A stretch of DNA of 64,000 nt from an uncultured Anaeroplasmataceae bacterium (GTDB taxonomy: Bacteria; Bacillota_I; Bacilli_A; Acholeplasmatales; Anaeroplasmataceae), in NCBI GenBank assembly GCA_934229535.1, contig CAKQDS010000007.1, forward strand, positions 1-64,000, written 5' to 3'. The position numbers and the translations under genes are program-made. The notes under the pieces were generated by a model that saw only the letters and a list, made by a program, of their open reading frames with translations, made no database searches and was not told the origin of the DNA. Positions 54,224 to 63,627 of this stretch are shown one piece after another. Numbering within the stretch: the first letter of the stretch is position 1; each line of letters starts with the position of its first letter.

Positions 54224-54525
54224 TATTTCTCTCCTGATTTACGAAGCTGGTCTAATGCCGCTTTAAATCTTTTTATATATTCATCTAATTGTCCTTTAAG
54301 CTTTTCTCCTCTTTGAATTTGAGAATTAAGCATTAAAAGCTCATTATTCATTTTAGTTTTAAAGGAATTATAAAGATCGCCTTCCCAATGAGTTCCAAGA
54401 GAAGCAATATAATTTTGAATTTGCTTAATGTTATCCTTCATTTCATTATTATAATTATTAAGCTTTTCGGCGAAATTTGATACAACCTTATCAGCATACT
54501 CAATTTTTGAAGAAATATTTGCCAT
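54223..54525 (-). CDS. WXG100 family protein (EsxA/ESAT-6-like)
   Basis: Exactly 100 residues, two helices joined by a turn with the WXG motif at W47-E48-G49 (THWEGDLYNSF), the defining layout of ESAT-6-like substrates. These are exported as helical-hairpin dimers by FtsK/SpoIIIE-type ATPases. The C-terminal export motif Y-x-x-x-D/E is not clear. It overlaps the preceding gene by TAATG. Confidence 0.88.
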   Translation of the reverse strand: MANISSKIEYADKVVSNFAEKLNNYNNEMKDNIKQIQNYIASLGTHWEGDLYNSFKTKMNNELLMLNSQIQRGEKLKGQLDEYIKRFKAALDQLRKSGEK

Positions 54526-54809
54526 TATAATCTACCTATTAATCCTTTCGCAATATTTTCAGCCTCAGCAATACCCTTAGCTCCATTTATAACCTTTTCA
54601 GAGCTTTCATTAATTATAGTATTAATACTTCCAATAGTTTGGGTAATTTTTTGAACAAGCTCAACGGCCTCTTTAGAAGCATCAGATTCAAAATTTGCTT
54701 TAAAGCTACTAGCACCTTTCATAAATTCTTTAGTGCTTTCATCCATCTTCTCCATTGTCTTCTTTAAGCCGCTAATTAACCTAATAACATAATCTGTATC
54801 AATTTTCAT
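54525..54809 (-). CDS. WXG100-sized helical partner lacking the WXG motif
   Basis: 94 residues from the ATG at 54809, which overlaps the stop of the ATPase gene by one base (TAATG). Two predicted helices (about 5-40 and 47-92) with FESD at 41-44 where WXG would be, a substitution seen in other partner proteins of EsxA/EsxB-type pairs. It probably forms a heterodimer with the following WXG100 protein. Confidence 0.7.
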   Translation of the reverse strand: MKIDTDYVIRLISGLKKTMEKMDESTKEFMKGASSFKANFESDASKEAVELVQKITQTIGSINTIINESSEKVINGAKGIAEAENIAKGLIGRL

Positions 54810-57800
54810 TATTTTAGCTCCTTCCAAAAATCATTTGCTTTTGATTCAATATCAAATGCTCTAATCTTTACTCCATAAGGATTTACATATAAGGCCCCAT
54901 CATCAGAATCAATAGTCTTATCACTCTTCATTTCCTCATATGAACCATAAATAGTATAATCCTTATATTTATTATTAGTGTCATTATCAATCAATTTATC
55001 GATATAGTCATTTGTTTCTAAACTAACAAGCACAAATATTTTATATCTATTACCATATTTATAAAGCTTTTTGACTATGTCTTGAATTTCCACTATGCCA
55101 TATTGTTTAGAGCTTTCTTCCATTTTATCATCATCTATACCAGCAATGGACATACCTAAATCTCCAAGGCCTAGACTATCTAGAATCGAAACGTCTTCGG
55201 CATCTACTTTATTTTCCTTTTTTTCTTGCTTTTGATTATTAGAAATAATATGGTTTTGACTATACAACCACTCGACATTATGGAAAATTAAATACATTGG
55301 TTCAAAATTAAAATTAGAGCTATTATTACTAATTTGCTCACGCTTTTGATATTCTTCATAAATTTCACTTAGCTTATTAGCCTTATCAAAATCATTAGTA
55401 TACTTAGAAATTTTGTTTCTAAGTAAGCTTACTTTATTACCAAAGCCTTTAAAAAAGCTTTCACCTTCACTAACATTAGAAAAATACATTACATTTTTGT
55501 TTACATTATGAAGATACATTAATGAAGAAATTCTTTCAAGCATATAAAGCTTACTAGGGCTAGCAAAGGCTATATAATTTGTAGCACTTTTAGCAGTTGA
55601 AAAAACCATACTTGTTTTAAGTAAGCTTGCTGATGAAACACCAATAGGAAGATTAAAGATTTCATAAGATTTATCTTTGTTTTCATTTGTAAATTCATTA
55701 CATTTCAATCCTTCGCCAAGAGGATATAAACCTTCTTCATTAGCAATAACCTGAATTGTTTCAGGGAAATTTTTATATTTTTCTCTTATTCTTCTAGCAA
55801 TATTTTTCTTTTGCGTATCATTACCAACAAAGGCACTCTTGATGTGTCTTAAATTTTCAATACCACCATCAGTTGTAATTAAAGCCATACCCTTTTGCTT
55901 AAGCTCAGTCGAATATTTATTATTACTATCAAATTCAATGCAAGATAATACTTTTCTTATTGCGTCATCTTTTCCAAGATTTAAAACAATCCTATTAGGA
56001 ATCTGGTTAATTGTTTCTGAAGTTAAATCACTAGCAATTGACTGCCCCGAAAAAATAATTCCAATTCCTGACGCTCTTACCGTTTTAATTAAGTTTGCAA
56101 GCTGTAAAGAAACTTTATTACTTGTATCAAAATCTTTAAACATTTGATTATATTCATCAATAATAAATAAAGCAAATGGCATTTTTGGTAATTTACCATT
56201 TTTTACATCAGGGAGCATATTATATTCCCTCATGTCAGAAACTCCAGCTTTAATATATTGTTTAGCTCTTTTATTATGAAGAGAATTAATTAAATTAAAT
56301 AAATCAAGAACATTTTCCGTTTTACTCTTTAATGATAAATATTTAATATGAGGAATATATAAATTGTCTTCATCTAGATTCTTAATATATTTAGAAAATT
56401 CAGGAGCATTAGTTCCATCAGTTTTAAAATCGGCAAGATAAAGCTCTAATTCATCAGGAGCATAAAAATATGCCATACTTAAAATCATCAAATGTAATAA
56501 TGAAGACTTACCACTATTAGTATTACCTACTAAAAACGTAAAATTCTCATTAGAGCATGATCCTAATGTGAAATTATAATATGTATCATTATCCATACCA
56601 AATGGGACTGTAATCTTATCATAGAATTTAGTTAAAGGATGTCTTGAAATCTTATTTTCAGTAATAGCTATAACCTTATTAAGTGACAAAATATTAGCTT
56701 CACGCTCACGTTCCTTAAGCTTTAAATAAAAATCTTCACTATTGAAATCGTCTGCTAAAATATCATTTGTAAAAGGCGCACCATTAAACTGCATATTAAA
56801 ATCATCATCAATTTCAATAATGTCAGCTTTAAGTTTTTTATCGCTTAAAAATGGACAATCACTATCCTTGTCAACACAAACAATTGATAATATTCCTTTA
56901 TTTACACCACGCAAAAGAATTTCTAAAAGACCTTTTTCTGCATTTCTATTATCTTCTAAGCAATGAGGATAATAATTTATTACATTTAAAACAATTGGCA
57001 TCATATTGTCAGGATTATTTTTATTGTAATCAAAAATATCATCAATATCATCACTCAAATTAATAGCGTTTGAGCGAGAATTAGCCATACTATTCAAATT
57101 CTTTAAATAATCATTTAAATCATTTGAATTAGCAACTACATTTGCCTTATTGCTAGACAAACTAATTATAGCCTTTGATCCAAGATTTTTCGAAATGGTT
57201 GTCGCAAGAGCTCCTATGGTTGATTCACTTGCTGATTCTAGCCCAGCAAATAATAAATTATTAGCAGGAAGATTAGCACTTAAAGAAAAATAAATATTTC
57301 TTATAAGCTTTAATAATTTTTTAGAATTATCAAAAGGATCTAAAATATCCTTTGAGGCTTTAATAATGATTACTCCATTAGAATCCTTAGGATTATAATA
57401 AACAGGAATTGTTGATTGCCATAATTTAGGATTATTAATTAAATAATCTATGTTCTTTATCATCTCATTACTAAGATTTTGTTTAGGATTATATTTTTTA
57501 AAGCCAATCAAAAATTTGTAATCTGCAGTATCACTAAAATTATTACCTATAAGCTTTTCATTTAATTTTTTAAAATCAGCATTAATTTCCTCATTCAATT
57601 TAGAAACTGCATAATCAGTTTCCTTTTTTAATATAGCTTGCTTATTTTTAATTGTTTCTTTACATTTCAATAGAAAATCATCAACTTTTGCTTCTTCACG
57701 AACCAGCATTTCAGCTTGAATACCTGTATCAAGTAATAGCTTCTCACTATTTTTTACAATATATCTTAAATCAACAAGGCACTGACAAAATCTTTTTTGA

Positions 57801-58183
57801 GGTTCAATATCATCTAGAACACTTTGACTTCTTGATACAGCAATAATTGCTTCTCTTCCATCATGAACAAGCTTATTAAAGGCCTCCTCAACCTTGCCAA
57901 CAGGAATTCTTGTTGGCTTAAGAGTTTTAATATAATCACTAATTCTAAAATCTAAGCCTTTAGTGTTTTTTTGAATATTAGCCCAATTATCATAAATATT
58001 TTCTAATGATTCTAAAGAATCCGAAAATGTTTCCTTTAAATCACTAGTATAATCAGTATTCATTATCTTTTCATATTTTTTTTGTGCTTGTGTATTAAAA
58101 TCAATTTGCATTTGAATTATATCATTTGCTTCTTCATTATTCTTAATTACAATTTCTTGTGCTCTTTTTATATAATCAGACAT
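54809..58183 (-). CDS. Soluble FtsK/SpoIIIE-type ATPase, EssC-like
   Basis: 1124 residues. An N-terminal helical/coiled-coil part (1-240), a region with degenerate ATPase-like pattern (about 260-480), one clear FtsK/SpoIIIE domain with Walker A GNTNSGKSS (G553-S561) and Walker B ALFIIDEYNQM (D676-E677), and a C-terminal third that could be a second degenerate ATPase (about 840-1124). Canonical EssC (about 1480 residues) starts with two FHA domains and two membrane segments; neither is seen here, so this motor should be cytoplasmic and needs another membrane partner. GGGAGGA precedes the ATG. Directly upstream lies a coiled-coil membrane protein that could serve as the anchor. Confidence 0.85.
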   Translation of the reverse strand: MSDYIKRAQEIVIKNNEEANDIIQMQIDFNTQAQKKYEKIMNTDYTSDLKETFSDSLESLENIYDNWANIQKNTKGLDFRISDYIKTLKPTRIPVGKVEEAFNKLVHDGREAIIAVSRSQSVLDDIEPQKRFCQCLVDLRYIVKNSEKLLLDTGIQAEMLVREEAKVDDFLLKCKETIKNKQAILKKETDYAVSKLNEEINADFKKLNEKLIGNNFSDTADYKFLIGFKKYNPKQNLSNEMIKNIDYLINNPKLWQSTIPVYYNPKDSNGVIIIKASKDILDPFDNSKKLLKLIRNIYFSLSANLPANNLLFAGLESASESTIGALATTISKNLGSKAIISLSSNKANVVANSNDLNDYLKNLNSMANSRSNAINLSDDIDDIFDYNKNNPDNMMPIVLNVINYYPHCLEDNRNAEKGLLEILLRGVNKGILSIVCVDKDSDCPFLSDKKLKADIIEIDDDFNMQFNGAPFTNDILADDFNSEDFYLKLKEREREANILSLNKVIAITENKISRHPLTKFYDKITVPFGMDNDTYYNFTLGSCSNENFTFLVGNTNSGKSSLLHLMILSMAYFYAPDELELYLADFKTDGTNAPEFSKYIKNLDEDNLYIPHIKYLSLKSKTENVLDLFNLINSLHNKRAKQYIKAGVSDMREYNMLPDVKNGKLPKMPFALFIIDEYNQMFKDFDTSNKVSLQLANLIKTVRASGIGIIFSGQSIASDLTSETINQIPNRIVLNLGKDDAIRKVLSCIEFDSNNKYSTELKQKGMALITTDGGIENLRHIKSAFVGNDTQKKNIARRIREKYKNFPETIQVIANEEGLYPLGEGLKCNEFTNENKDKSYEIFNLPIGVSSASLLKTSMVFSTAKSATNYIAFASPSKLYMLERISSLMYLHNVNKNVMYFSNVSEGESFFKGFGNKVSLLRNKISKYTNDFDKANKLSEIYEEYQKREQISNNSSNFNFEPMYLIFHNVEWLYSQNHIISNNQKQEKKENKVDAEDVSILDSLGLGDLGMSIAGIDDDKMEESSKQYGIVEIQDIVKKLYKYGNRYKIFVLVSLETNDYIDKLIDNDTNNKYKDYTIYGSYEEMKSDKTIDSDDGALYVNPYGVKIRAFDIESKANDFWKELK

Positions 58184-58203
58184 ATTAAATCCTCCCTAAA
58201 CTA

Positions 58204-59913
58204 CTAATTAAAACTTATACCATAACGATTAAATAGTACCGCTAAAGCTATAATCAAAGGAATTATACTAAAGAAAAAGGCTTCTGTTATACCAGTACTT
58301 ATTTTTCTATTAGAAAATAATGTAAATATTGCTGTACTTATAAAAATAGCTATAGAAATAATTGTTAAATTTCTACCAAAGAAAAGCATAACAATTCCAG
58401 CAATATTGGCAACATAACCAAGTAGATTATAAAGATAGAACTCCAATCTTGTCGCTCTTTTGTATCTTATTTTACTTCCAAAATTTGTATGGCTAAAGCA
58501 TGTAGCTATTGAAGAAATGATAGCTGTTCCAACTATACTACCAGCAATAACTAAAGCTCTTATCATTCCCTCAAAATATTCTCTACCTACTATAATAGAT
58601 AAGATAATTCCACTTGTAAAAATACAAAAGCAGGCTTCAGATTTAATAGATTTTCGAAGCAGTCTTCTAACTAAAAATATTAAAATTGGACTTGAAAGGG
58701 CACAAATACCAAATACAAGCGAATATTCATTAGGAATAGCTTTTATAAAATATAAAACTAGAGTTATAGCATTAAGTAAAAGATGAACTTTAACATCATT
58801 TTGATATTTATCATTTAAAAGCGAATAACGTGCTGTAAAAGCTCCCATAAACACTAAAGCAATTGCAATAGCATAACAATAATTATTGTAATTACTAGAA
58901 AGATAACCATAGATACCAATAGCTATAGCTAAAATTATTGAAATGATAATTGGAACAATAATTGCAATTCTTCTTCTACGTCTTCTTTGTTTATTTATTT
59001 TGATTACCTGAAGCTGTTCTCTTTCTCTTTTCAAAGCTTCTTCCTTTTGTCTTTGTTCTCTTTCAATTCTATTCTTTTCCTCTTCAGCCTTTATAGCCTC
59101 TTCATATTTAATTTTTCTTTTTCTTTCCTCATCAAACACTTTATTAGCCATATCATTTAATGTTTGACACATATCTTGCACTTTACTATATTTTTTGGCA
59201 AGAGGATTTATCTTAAGTGCTTTAACATTATTTGCCCAAGCTAAGCTATGAAAGCTTTCATTAGCTAATGCTATAACCTTCTTATCAAATTCTAAGGCTT
59301 CATTTACAAGCTTACATTCTTCCTTTAGGCTATCAAGAATAGCTAAATTCTTACATTTAGTTCGTGCCTTTGCAGGCATATCCCTAACAATTTTATCTGT
59401 ATCCTCTACATCCTTAATCCAATAAGCACTTCTCACTGCATTTTTCAATTCTAAAATTCTTTGATCTGCTTCATTAGCAGCATCAATTAGCTTTTGAGCT
59501 TCTTTAGCTTTAGCTATAGCTTCCTGTTCCTTTTTTAATTCTTCCTGTTTTTTAGCTTCTGCTATTACCTTTTCTTTAGCAACTCTTGCTTCCAAAGCCT
59601 TTCTTGCCTCTTGTTCTTTTTTATCACTAATATCTTTAGCAATAACATATTCAGCTTCACGCTTTAATTGTTCAAAAAGACTGGAATTCATTATTTTTTT
59701 AATTATGTCCGCATCAACATTCTTGGTATGATCATAAAAATTATTATAATCATTTGCCCAAGAAACATTATGAATAGCCTTAGACCATTTAATTATTTCC
59801 TCATCAAGCTTATTTATCCTCTCTCTTAAAGCTGCTTCATCATTAAAGGCTTTATATTTAGAACTATCTCCGATATTTAAATCAGCAAACATGTCCTTCT
59901 TTTTTTCAGCCAT
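58204..59913 (-). CDS. Coiled-coil and polytopic membrane protein A of the type VII-like locus
   Basis: 569 residues from the ATG at 59913 (AGGAGTGAG upstream; GTG at 59922 lies in that site). N-terminal cytoplasmic part: helical units of about 80 residues with a conserved Trp pattern (NVSWANDYNNFYDHTK; SAYWIKDVEDTDKIV; SLAWANNVKALKI), separated by Lys/Glu/Ala-rich coiled coil (about 95-150 and 270-315). After a basic patch (KINKQRRRRRR) come about eight membrane segments to the end. The N-terminal half is a close paralogue of the next gene upstream. No known family recognised. Placement directly before the ATPase suggests it forms the membrane part of the machine. Confidence 0.75.
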   Translation of the reverse strand: MAEKKKDMFADLNIGDSSKYKAFNDEAALRERINKLDEEIIKWSKAIHNVSWANDYNNFYDHTKNVDADIIKKIMNSSLFEQLKREAEYVIAKDISDKKEQEARKALEARVAKEKVIAEAKKQEELKKEQEAIAKAKEAQKLIDAANEADQRILELKNAVRSAYWIKDVEDTDKIVRDMPAKARTKCKNLAILDSLKEECKLVNEALEFDKKVIALANESFHSLAWANNVKALKINPLAKKYSKVQDMCQTLNDMANKVFDEERKRKIKYEEAIKAEEEKNRIEREQRQKEEALKREREQLQVIKINKQRRRRRRIAIIVPIIISIILAIAIGIYGYLSSNYNNYCYAIAIALVFMGAFTARYSLLNDKYQNDVKVHLLLNAITLVLYFIKAIPNEYSLVFGICALSSPILIFLVRRLLRKSIKSEACFCIFTSGIILSIIVGREYFEGMIRALVIAGSIVGTAIISSIATCFSHTNFGSKIRYKRATRLEFYLYNLLGYVANIAGIVMLFFGRNLTIISIAIFISTAIFTLFSNRKISTGITEAFFFSIIPLIIALAVLFNRYGISFN

Positions 59914-59960
59914 AAAACTCACTCCTCATTATTTTTTTAAAAAGTCTTAACCATAAGATA

Positions 59961-59989
59961 ATTATAGTTTATTGATTATGAAAAGTCAA
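59961..59989 (-). promoter_or_regulatory. Promoter of the type VII-like operon
   Basis: On minus TTGACT (59984-59989), 17 bases, TATAAT (59961-59966), directly before the membrane protein A gene; the same boxes and spacing recur at 62359-62387. Confidence 0.8.
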
Positions 59990-60009
59990 GAAAACGCCGT
60001 TTTTATCAA

Positions 60010-60042
60010 ATAAAAAAGCATATAAGAAATAATCCTATATGC
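60010..60042 (-). terminator. Terminator after membrane protein B
   Basis: GCATATA (60018-60024) and TATATGC (60036-60042) pair; on minus TTTTTTATTTG follows. A near copy is at 62405-62436. Confidence 0.7.
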
Positions 60043-60058
60043 CAAATTTACGACAGTC

Positions 60059-62311
60059 CTAATCCTTTAAATAAATCATTTGATAATTCATCTTATAATC
60101 CCATGGCTTAAAAACAAAATTATCTGTTTCAGCCTTTATTACCTTAGCCCAATCAGCACTGGTTCCATTATAATAAATATACTTAACACTTGTACAAAAT
60201 TCAAATGCACTTTGATTTATAGTCTTTAATGATGAACCTAATACAATAGAATCAAAGCTAGTATTACCAAAGGCATGAGAATCAATCACTGTTACACTAT
60301 CTGGTAAAATAAGCTTATAATCACTATTATTGTTATCAAGCTTTTGACAATCATAAAAAGCAAATTCGCCAATATAATTAAGCTTTGAATCACTAGCAAA
60401 TTCTACATTTTCTAATTTTTTACATCTTAAGAAGGCATTATATCTGATTTTTTCAACGCTTGAAGAAATAATAACATTTTTAACCTTCTTACCAGGACCA
60501 GCAGTACATTTCTTTCCTATTTCAACAATTCCTTCAGGAACAACTAAGGTATCAGATGTTCCATAATAATGAACTAATACATTATTCTTAATAACATAAT
60601 CCTTAATTCCCCAATGAAAAAATAACAACAAAAGTGATGTAGCTACTGGAATTGCATACAAAAATGAAAGTAATATGTAATCATCATTGTTTTCTATTAT
60701 ATAAAATATTGTTAAAATAGCAGAGCTTACAAATACAAATGCGGCAATAGTTGTTTGAACTCTTCCTAAAAATAACATAACAACACCACAAATACTAGCT
60801 ACTAAGCCAATGATCATATACCACATTAAGCCTGTACAACGATCATCATATTCATTATTACTAAATTTAGTAATTAAAGATGTTGCAAGAGAAGAAATTA
60901 ATATTATAGCACCCATTACTAAGCCCATAACAATTCCACTAAATAGCTTTGTTGAAATTACAATTGCTAAAATATTACCACTAATAAAAATTGAAACACC
61001 ACTACTAATTTTAATTCCCAAAGCCTTAAATCTTGCAAAAATGGTTACGATAGAGCTTAAAAATGCCCAGCCTGATAAAATTATTGCATATTCCTTAGGA
61101 ATTGCTTCAACAAAAATTAAACCAAGACCAATAACGGCCAATAAGGAATGAACAACAACATCGAATGGTGATTTAATTCTTGATGTTGCAAATTGCAAAG
61201 TAAATATAACAATAAGAAAAATACCAAGTGCTCCAGCAAAGCAATAATTTTGATAATCCTTAAAAATAAAGCCAAGACCAACTGCCACTAAAGCTAAAAT
61301 AAGTCCTAAAACAATTGGCACAAGTGTTATAATTTTGTTTTTGATTTTCTCTAGCTTTAAGGCCTTAGCAGCTGCAATTTCTTCTTGACGCTTTCTTTCG
61401 GCCTCCGCTTTTAAGGCTTCCTCTTTAGCAATTCTTGCTTCCTCTTCTTTTTTCTTTTTCTCCAAAGCAGCCTTCTTAGCTTCTTCCTTCTTTAAGGCCA
61501 AAGCTTCTTCATCCTTAGCTTTTTGTTCGGCAACAATCTTATTTGCCATAGCCTTTATTTCTAAATAAAGAGGTTGCTCATTACTATATTTTTTAGCAAG
61601 CATACTTATTTCAAGACTTAAAACCTTGGAAGCCCACGTACTATTTTGCGTTTTAGCTTTTGCTAAAGCTTTAACATTTTTATCAAAATCAAGTGCTTCA
61701 TTAACCGTCTCACATTCTTCTTTCAATTCTGTAAGCATTCCTAAATTTTTACATTTAGCTCGAGACTTTGGTGAAATTTCGCTAACAAATTTATCAGTAG
61801 CATAAACATCATTTACCCAGTACGCACTTCTTATAGCTTTACTTAAATCTAAAATTCTTTGATCTGCTTCATTAGCATCAGCAATTATCTTTTGAGCTTC
61901 TCTAGCTTTAGCTAGATTCTCTTGTTCTTTCTTTAATTCCGCTTGTCTTTTAGCTTCTGCTAAAGATTTTTCTTTAGCAATTCTTGCTTCTTCTTGTTTT
62001 TTTGCTTCTTCTTGTTTTTTCCTTTCAAGATCCTTGGCAATTATATAATCCGCTTCACGCTTTAATTGCTCAAAAAGGCTCGCATTCATAATTTTTGTAA
62101 TTATGTCAATATCAATGCTTTTTGTGTGCTCATAAAAGCTCTTATAATCATTTGCCCATAAAATATTATGTTCTTGATTAGACCATCTAGTTATTTCTTC
62201 ATCGAGCTTATTGATTCTTTCTCTTAATGTTGCCTCATCATTAAAAGCTTTATATTTAGAACTATTACCAACATTCAAATCAGCAAACATGTCCTTTTTT
62301 TTCTCGCTCAT
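60059..62311 (-). CDS. Coiled-coil, polytopic membrane protein B with C-terminal BspA-like repeats
   Basis: 750 residues. The first 330 are closely similar to membrane protein A (MSEKKKDMFADLNVGNSSKYKA start, three Trp-containing helical units, Lys/Glu-rich coiled coil), then about eight membrane segments (335-570), then about 170 residues of BspA-type leucine-rich repeats (TLVVPEGIVEIGKKC, VEKIRYNAFLRCKKLENVEF, SKLNYIGEFAFYDCQKL, LPDSVTVIDSHAFGN, LKTINQSAFEFC). If the membrane count is even, the repeats lie inside the cell; if odd, outside. AAGGAGTGAG precedes the ATG and the promoter matches that of protein A. Confidence 0.75.
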   Translation of the reverse strand: MSEKKKDMFADLNVGNSSKYKAFNDEATLRERINKLDEEITRWSNQEHNILWANDYKSFYEHTKSIDIDIITKIMNASLFEQLKREADYIIAKDLERKKQEEAKKQEEARIAKEKSLAEAKRQAELKKEQENLAKAREAQKIIADANEADQRILDLSKAIRSAYWVNDVYATDKFVSEISPKSRAKCKNLGMLTELKEECETVNEALDFDKNVKALAKAKTQNSTWASKVLSLEISMLAKKYSNEQPLYLEIKAMANKIVAEQKAKDEEALALKKEEAKKAALEKKKKEEEARIAKEEALKAEAERKRQEEIAAAKALKLEKIKNKIITLVPIVLGLILALVAVGLGFIFKDYQNYCFAGALGIFLIVIFTLQFATSRIKSPFDVVVHSLLAVIGLGLIFVEAIPKEYAIILSGWAFLSSIVTIFARFKALGIKISSGVSIFISGNILAIVISTKLFSGIVMGLVMGAIILISSLATSLITKFSNNEYDDRCTGLMWYMIIGLVASICGVVMLFLGRVQTTIAAFVFVSSAILTIFYIIENNDDYILLSFLYAIPVATSLLLLFFHWGIKDYVIKNNVLVHYYGTSDTLVVPEGIVEIGKKCTAGPGKKVKNVIISSSVEKIRYNAFLRCKKLENVEFASDSKLNYIGEFAFYDCQKLDNNNSDYKLILPDSVTVIDSHAFGNTSFDSIVLGSSLKTINQSAFEFCTSVKYIYYNGTSADWAKVIKAETDNFVFKPWDYKMNYQMIYLKD

Positions 62312-62358
62312 AAAAACTCACTCCTTATTAATATTTCAATTGCTTCTTACATAAATTA

Positions 62359-62387
62359 ATTATAGTTTATAAAATATAAAAAGTCAA
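62359..62387 (-). promoter_or_regulatory. Promoter of membrane protein B
   Basis: On minus TTGACT (62382-62387), 17 bases, TATAAT (62359-62364), in a stretch that is a near-duplicate of 59961-60000. Confidence 0.8.
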
Positions 62388-62404
62388 GAAAATGCTTTTT
62401 TTGC

Positions 62405-62436
62405 AAAGAAAAAGCATATAGGAAATCCTATACGCC
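62405..62436 (-). terminator. Terminator of the two-gene membrane protein unit
   Basis: GCATATAGGA and TCCTATACGC pair with one mismatch; on minus CTTTTTCTTTG follows. Confidence 0.7.
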
Positions 62437-62442
62437 ATTAGT

Positions 62443-63090
62443 TTATTCTTCAGTTTTATTTTCTTCAACAGCTTCTTGTTTGCTATCTTCATTAATAAGA
62501 TTAGTACAAAAATAAGTAATTTGACTTACAAATCCTAATTCAATAGCTAAAATTAGCATTTCCATTCCCTTATAAGAAGAAATAAGATGCTTAGTAGTAT
62601 TTGATATATATGTTGTTTCAGCTTCTAAATTTGCAAGTGCAGTATTTATAGAAACAAATGAAGTATATAGTGTTATTAAATTTAATGTCAAAATAACAAT
62701 TACTACAATTGATCCCCATTTTTTATCCTTTAAAGCAAATACATAGGCAACAACTAATAATGCAATTTCAAGTATACTAATTAAGCTTGGATTGGTAGTA
62801 GTTTCTTCTGTTGTTGAGAAAATACCAGTTAAAATTGTCGAAAATAAATTTACACCAACTAATAATATTATCATTGAAATTAATAAGAACATCTTATTGT
62901 CCTTCTTCAATAACGTTACAAGTAAAAAGCCAACACATAATAGTGCAAGTGCAGCTACAATAGTTATAGCATTTAAATTTAAGGCAATCTTAATTTCCTT
63001 TGTTTTTAATAAAGCAATTCCCACAATTGCTAAAATGGTTGCTACAAAAGCTAAAGATGTTGCAGCAATCTTACAGATTAATTTCTTCAT
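62443..63090 (-). CDS. Polytopic membrane protein of unknown function
   Basis: 215 residues with about six hydrophobic segments and an acidic C-terminal tail (NEDSKQEAVEENKTEE). No family recognised. It overlaps the following gene by 20 bases and forms a pair with it. GAGGAG lies 13 bases before the ATG. It is upstream of the type VII-like operon but separated from it by a terminator. Confidence 0.65.
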   Translation of the reverse strand: MKKLICKIAATSLAFVATILAIVGIALLKTKEIKIALNLNAITIVAALALLCVGFLLVTLLKKDNKMFLLISMIILLVGVNLFSTILTGIFSTTEETTTNPSLISILEIALLVVAYVFALKDKKWGSIVVIVILTLNLITLYTSFVSINTALANLEAETTYISNTTKHLISSYKGMEMLILAIELGFVSQITYFCTNLINEDSKQEAVEENKTEE

Positions 63091-63601
63091 TTTCTTTATT
63101 ATTCTCCTCTTTGATGAATAATGGCAATGCTAATTGGCTAATTATTAAAAGCATAGCCATTTGATAAATTGATGCATTTAAAGCAAAGCATAGGCTATAA
63201 GCTCCAAATGCAATTAACAAAACCTTTAAAGCATTTAAAGTCTTGTTGCTAAACATACTAATAATCCATAATATTAAGATAGCAACACTTAATACTAGTA
63301 AAGGCATATTGACAAACTTAGGATTATTGTATAATATTTCTAAATAGCTTATTGCTCTACCAGTTAAAAATAATATACCAGGCACTTTCATATCAGTTAT
63401 GGTATACTTGTTCTTTAGTGACAAGACAAACATAATAACTACTGAAGCAAAAATTAAAGCATATGAAGCAAGATTAACAAAATCAATTTCATCAATATTT
63501 TGATCTAAAAATCCTGCCATATTAATAATTAAAAATATTCCCGCAATGCTAGAAAGCACAATATTTATTGCTTTAAGATTTTGTTTTATTTTTTGACACA
63601 T
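63071..63601 (-). CDS. Polytopic membrane protein of unknown function
   Basis: 176 residues with about five hydrophobic segments and the acidic tail EENNKENEEINL. AAAGGAG precedes the ATG and a TATAAT lies at 63628-63633. Probably paired with the following membrane protein, with which it overlaps. Function unknown. Confidence 0.65.
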   Translation of the reverse strand: MCQKIKQNLKAINIVLSSIAGIFLIINMAGFLDQNIDEIDFVNLASYALIFASVVIMFVLSLKNKYTITDMKVPGILFLTGRAISYLEILYNNPKFVNMPLLVLSVAILILWIISMFSNKTLNALKVLLIAFGAYSLCFALNASIYQMAMLLIISQLALPLFIKEENNKENEEINL

Positions 63602-63627
63602 AAAATTCTCTCCTTTCTATTAATTTC

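Noticed and set aside
56742..57063. Plus-strand frames opposite the ATPase gene
   Set aside because: They are reverse-strand shadows of an AT-rich coding region with no ribosome site or protein pattern.
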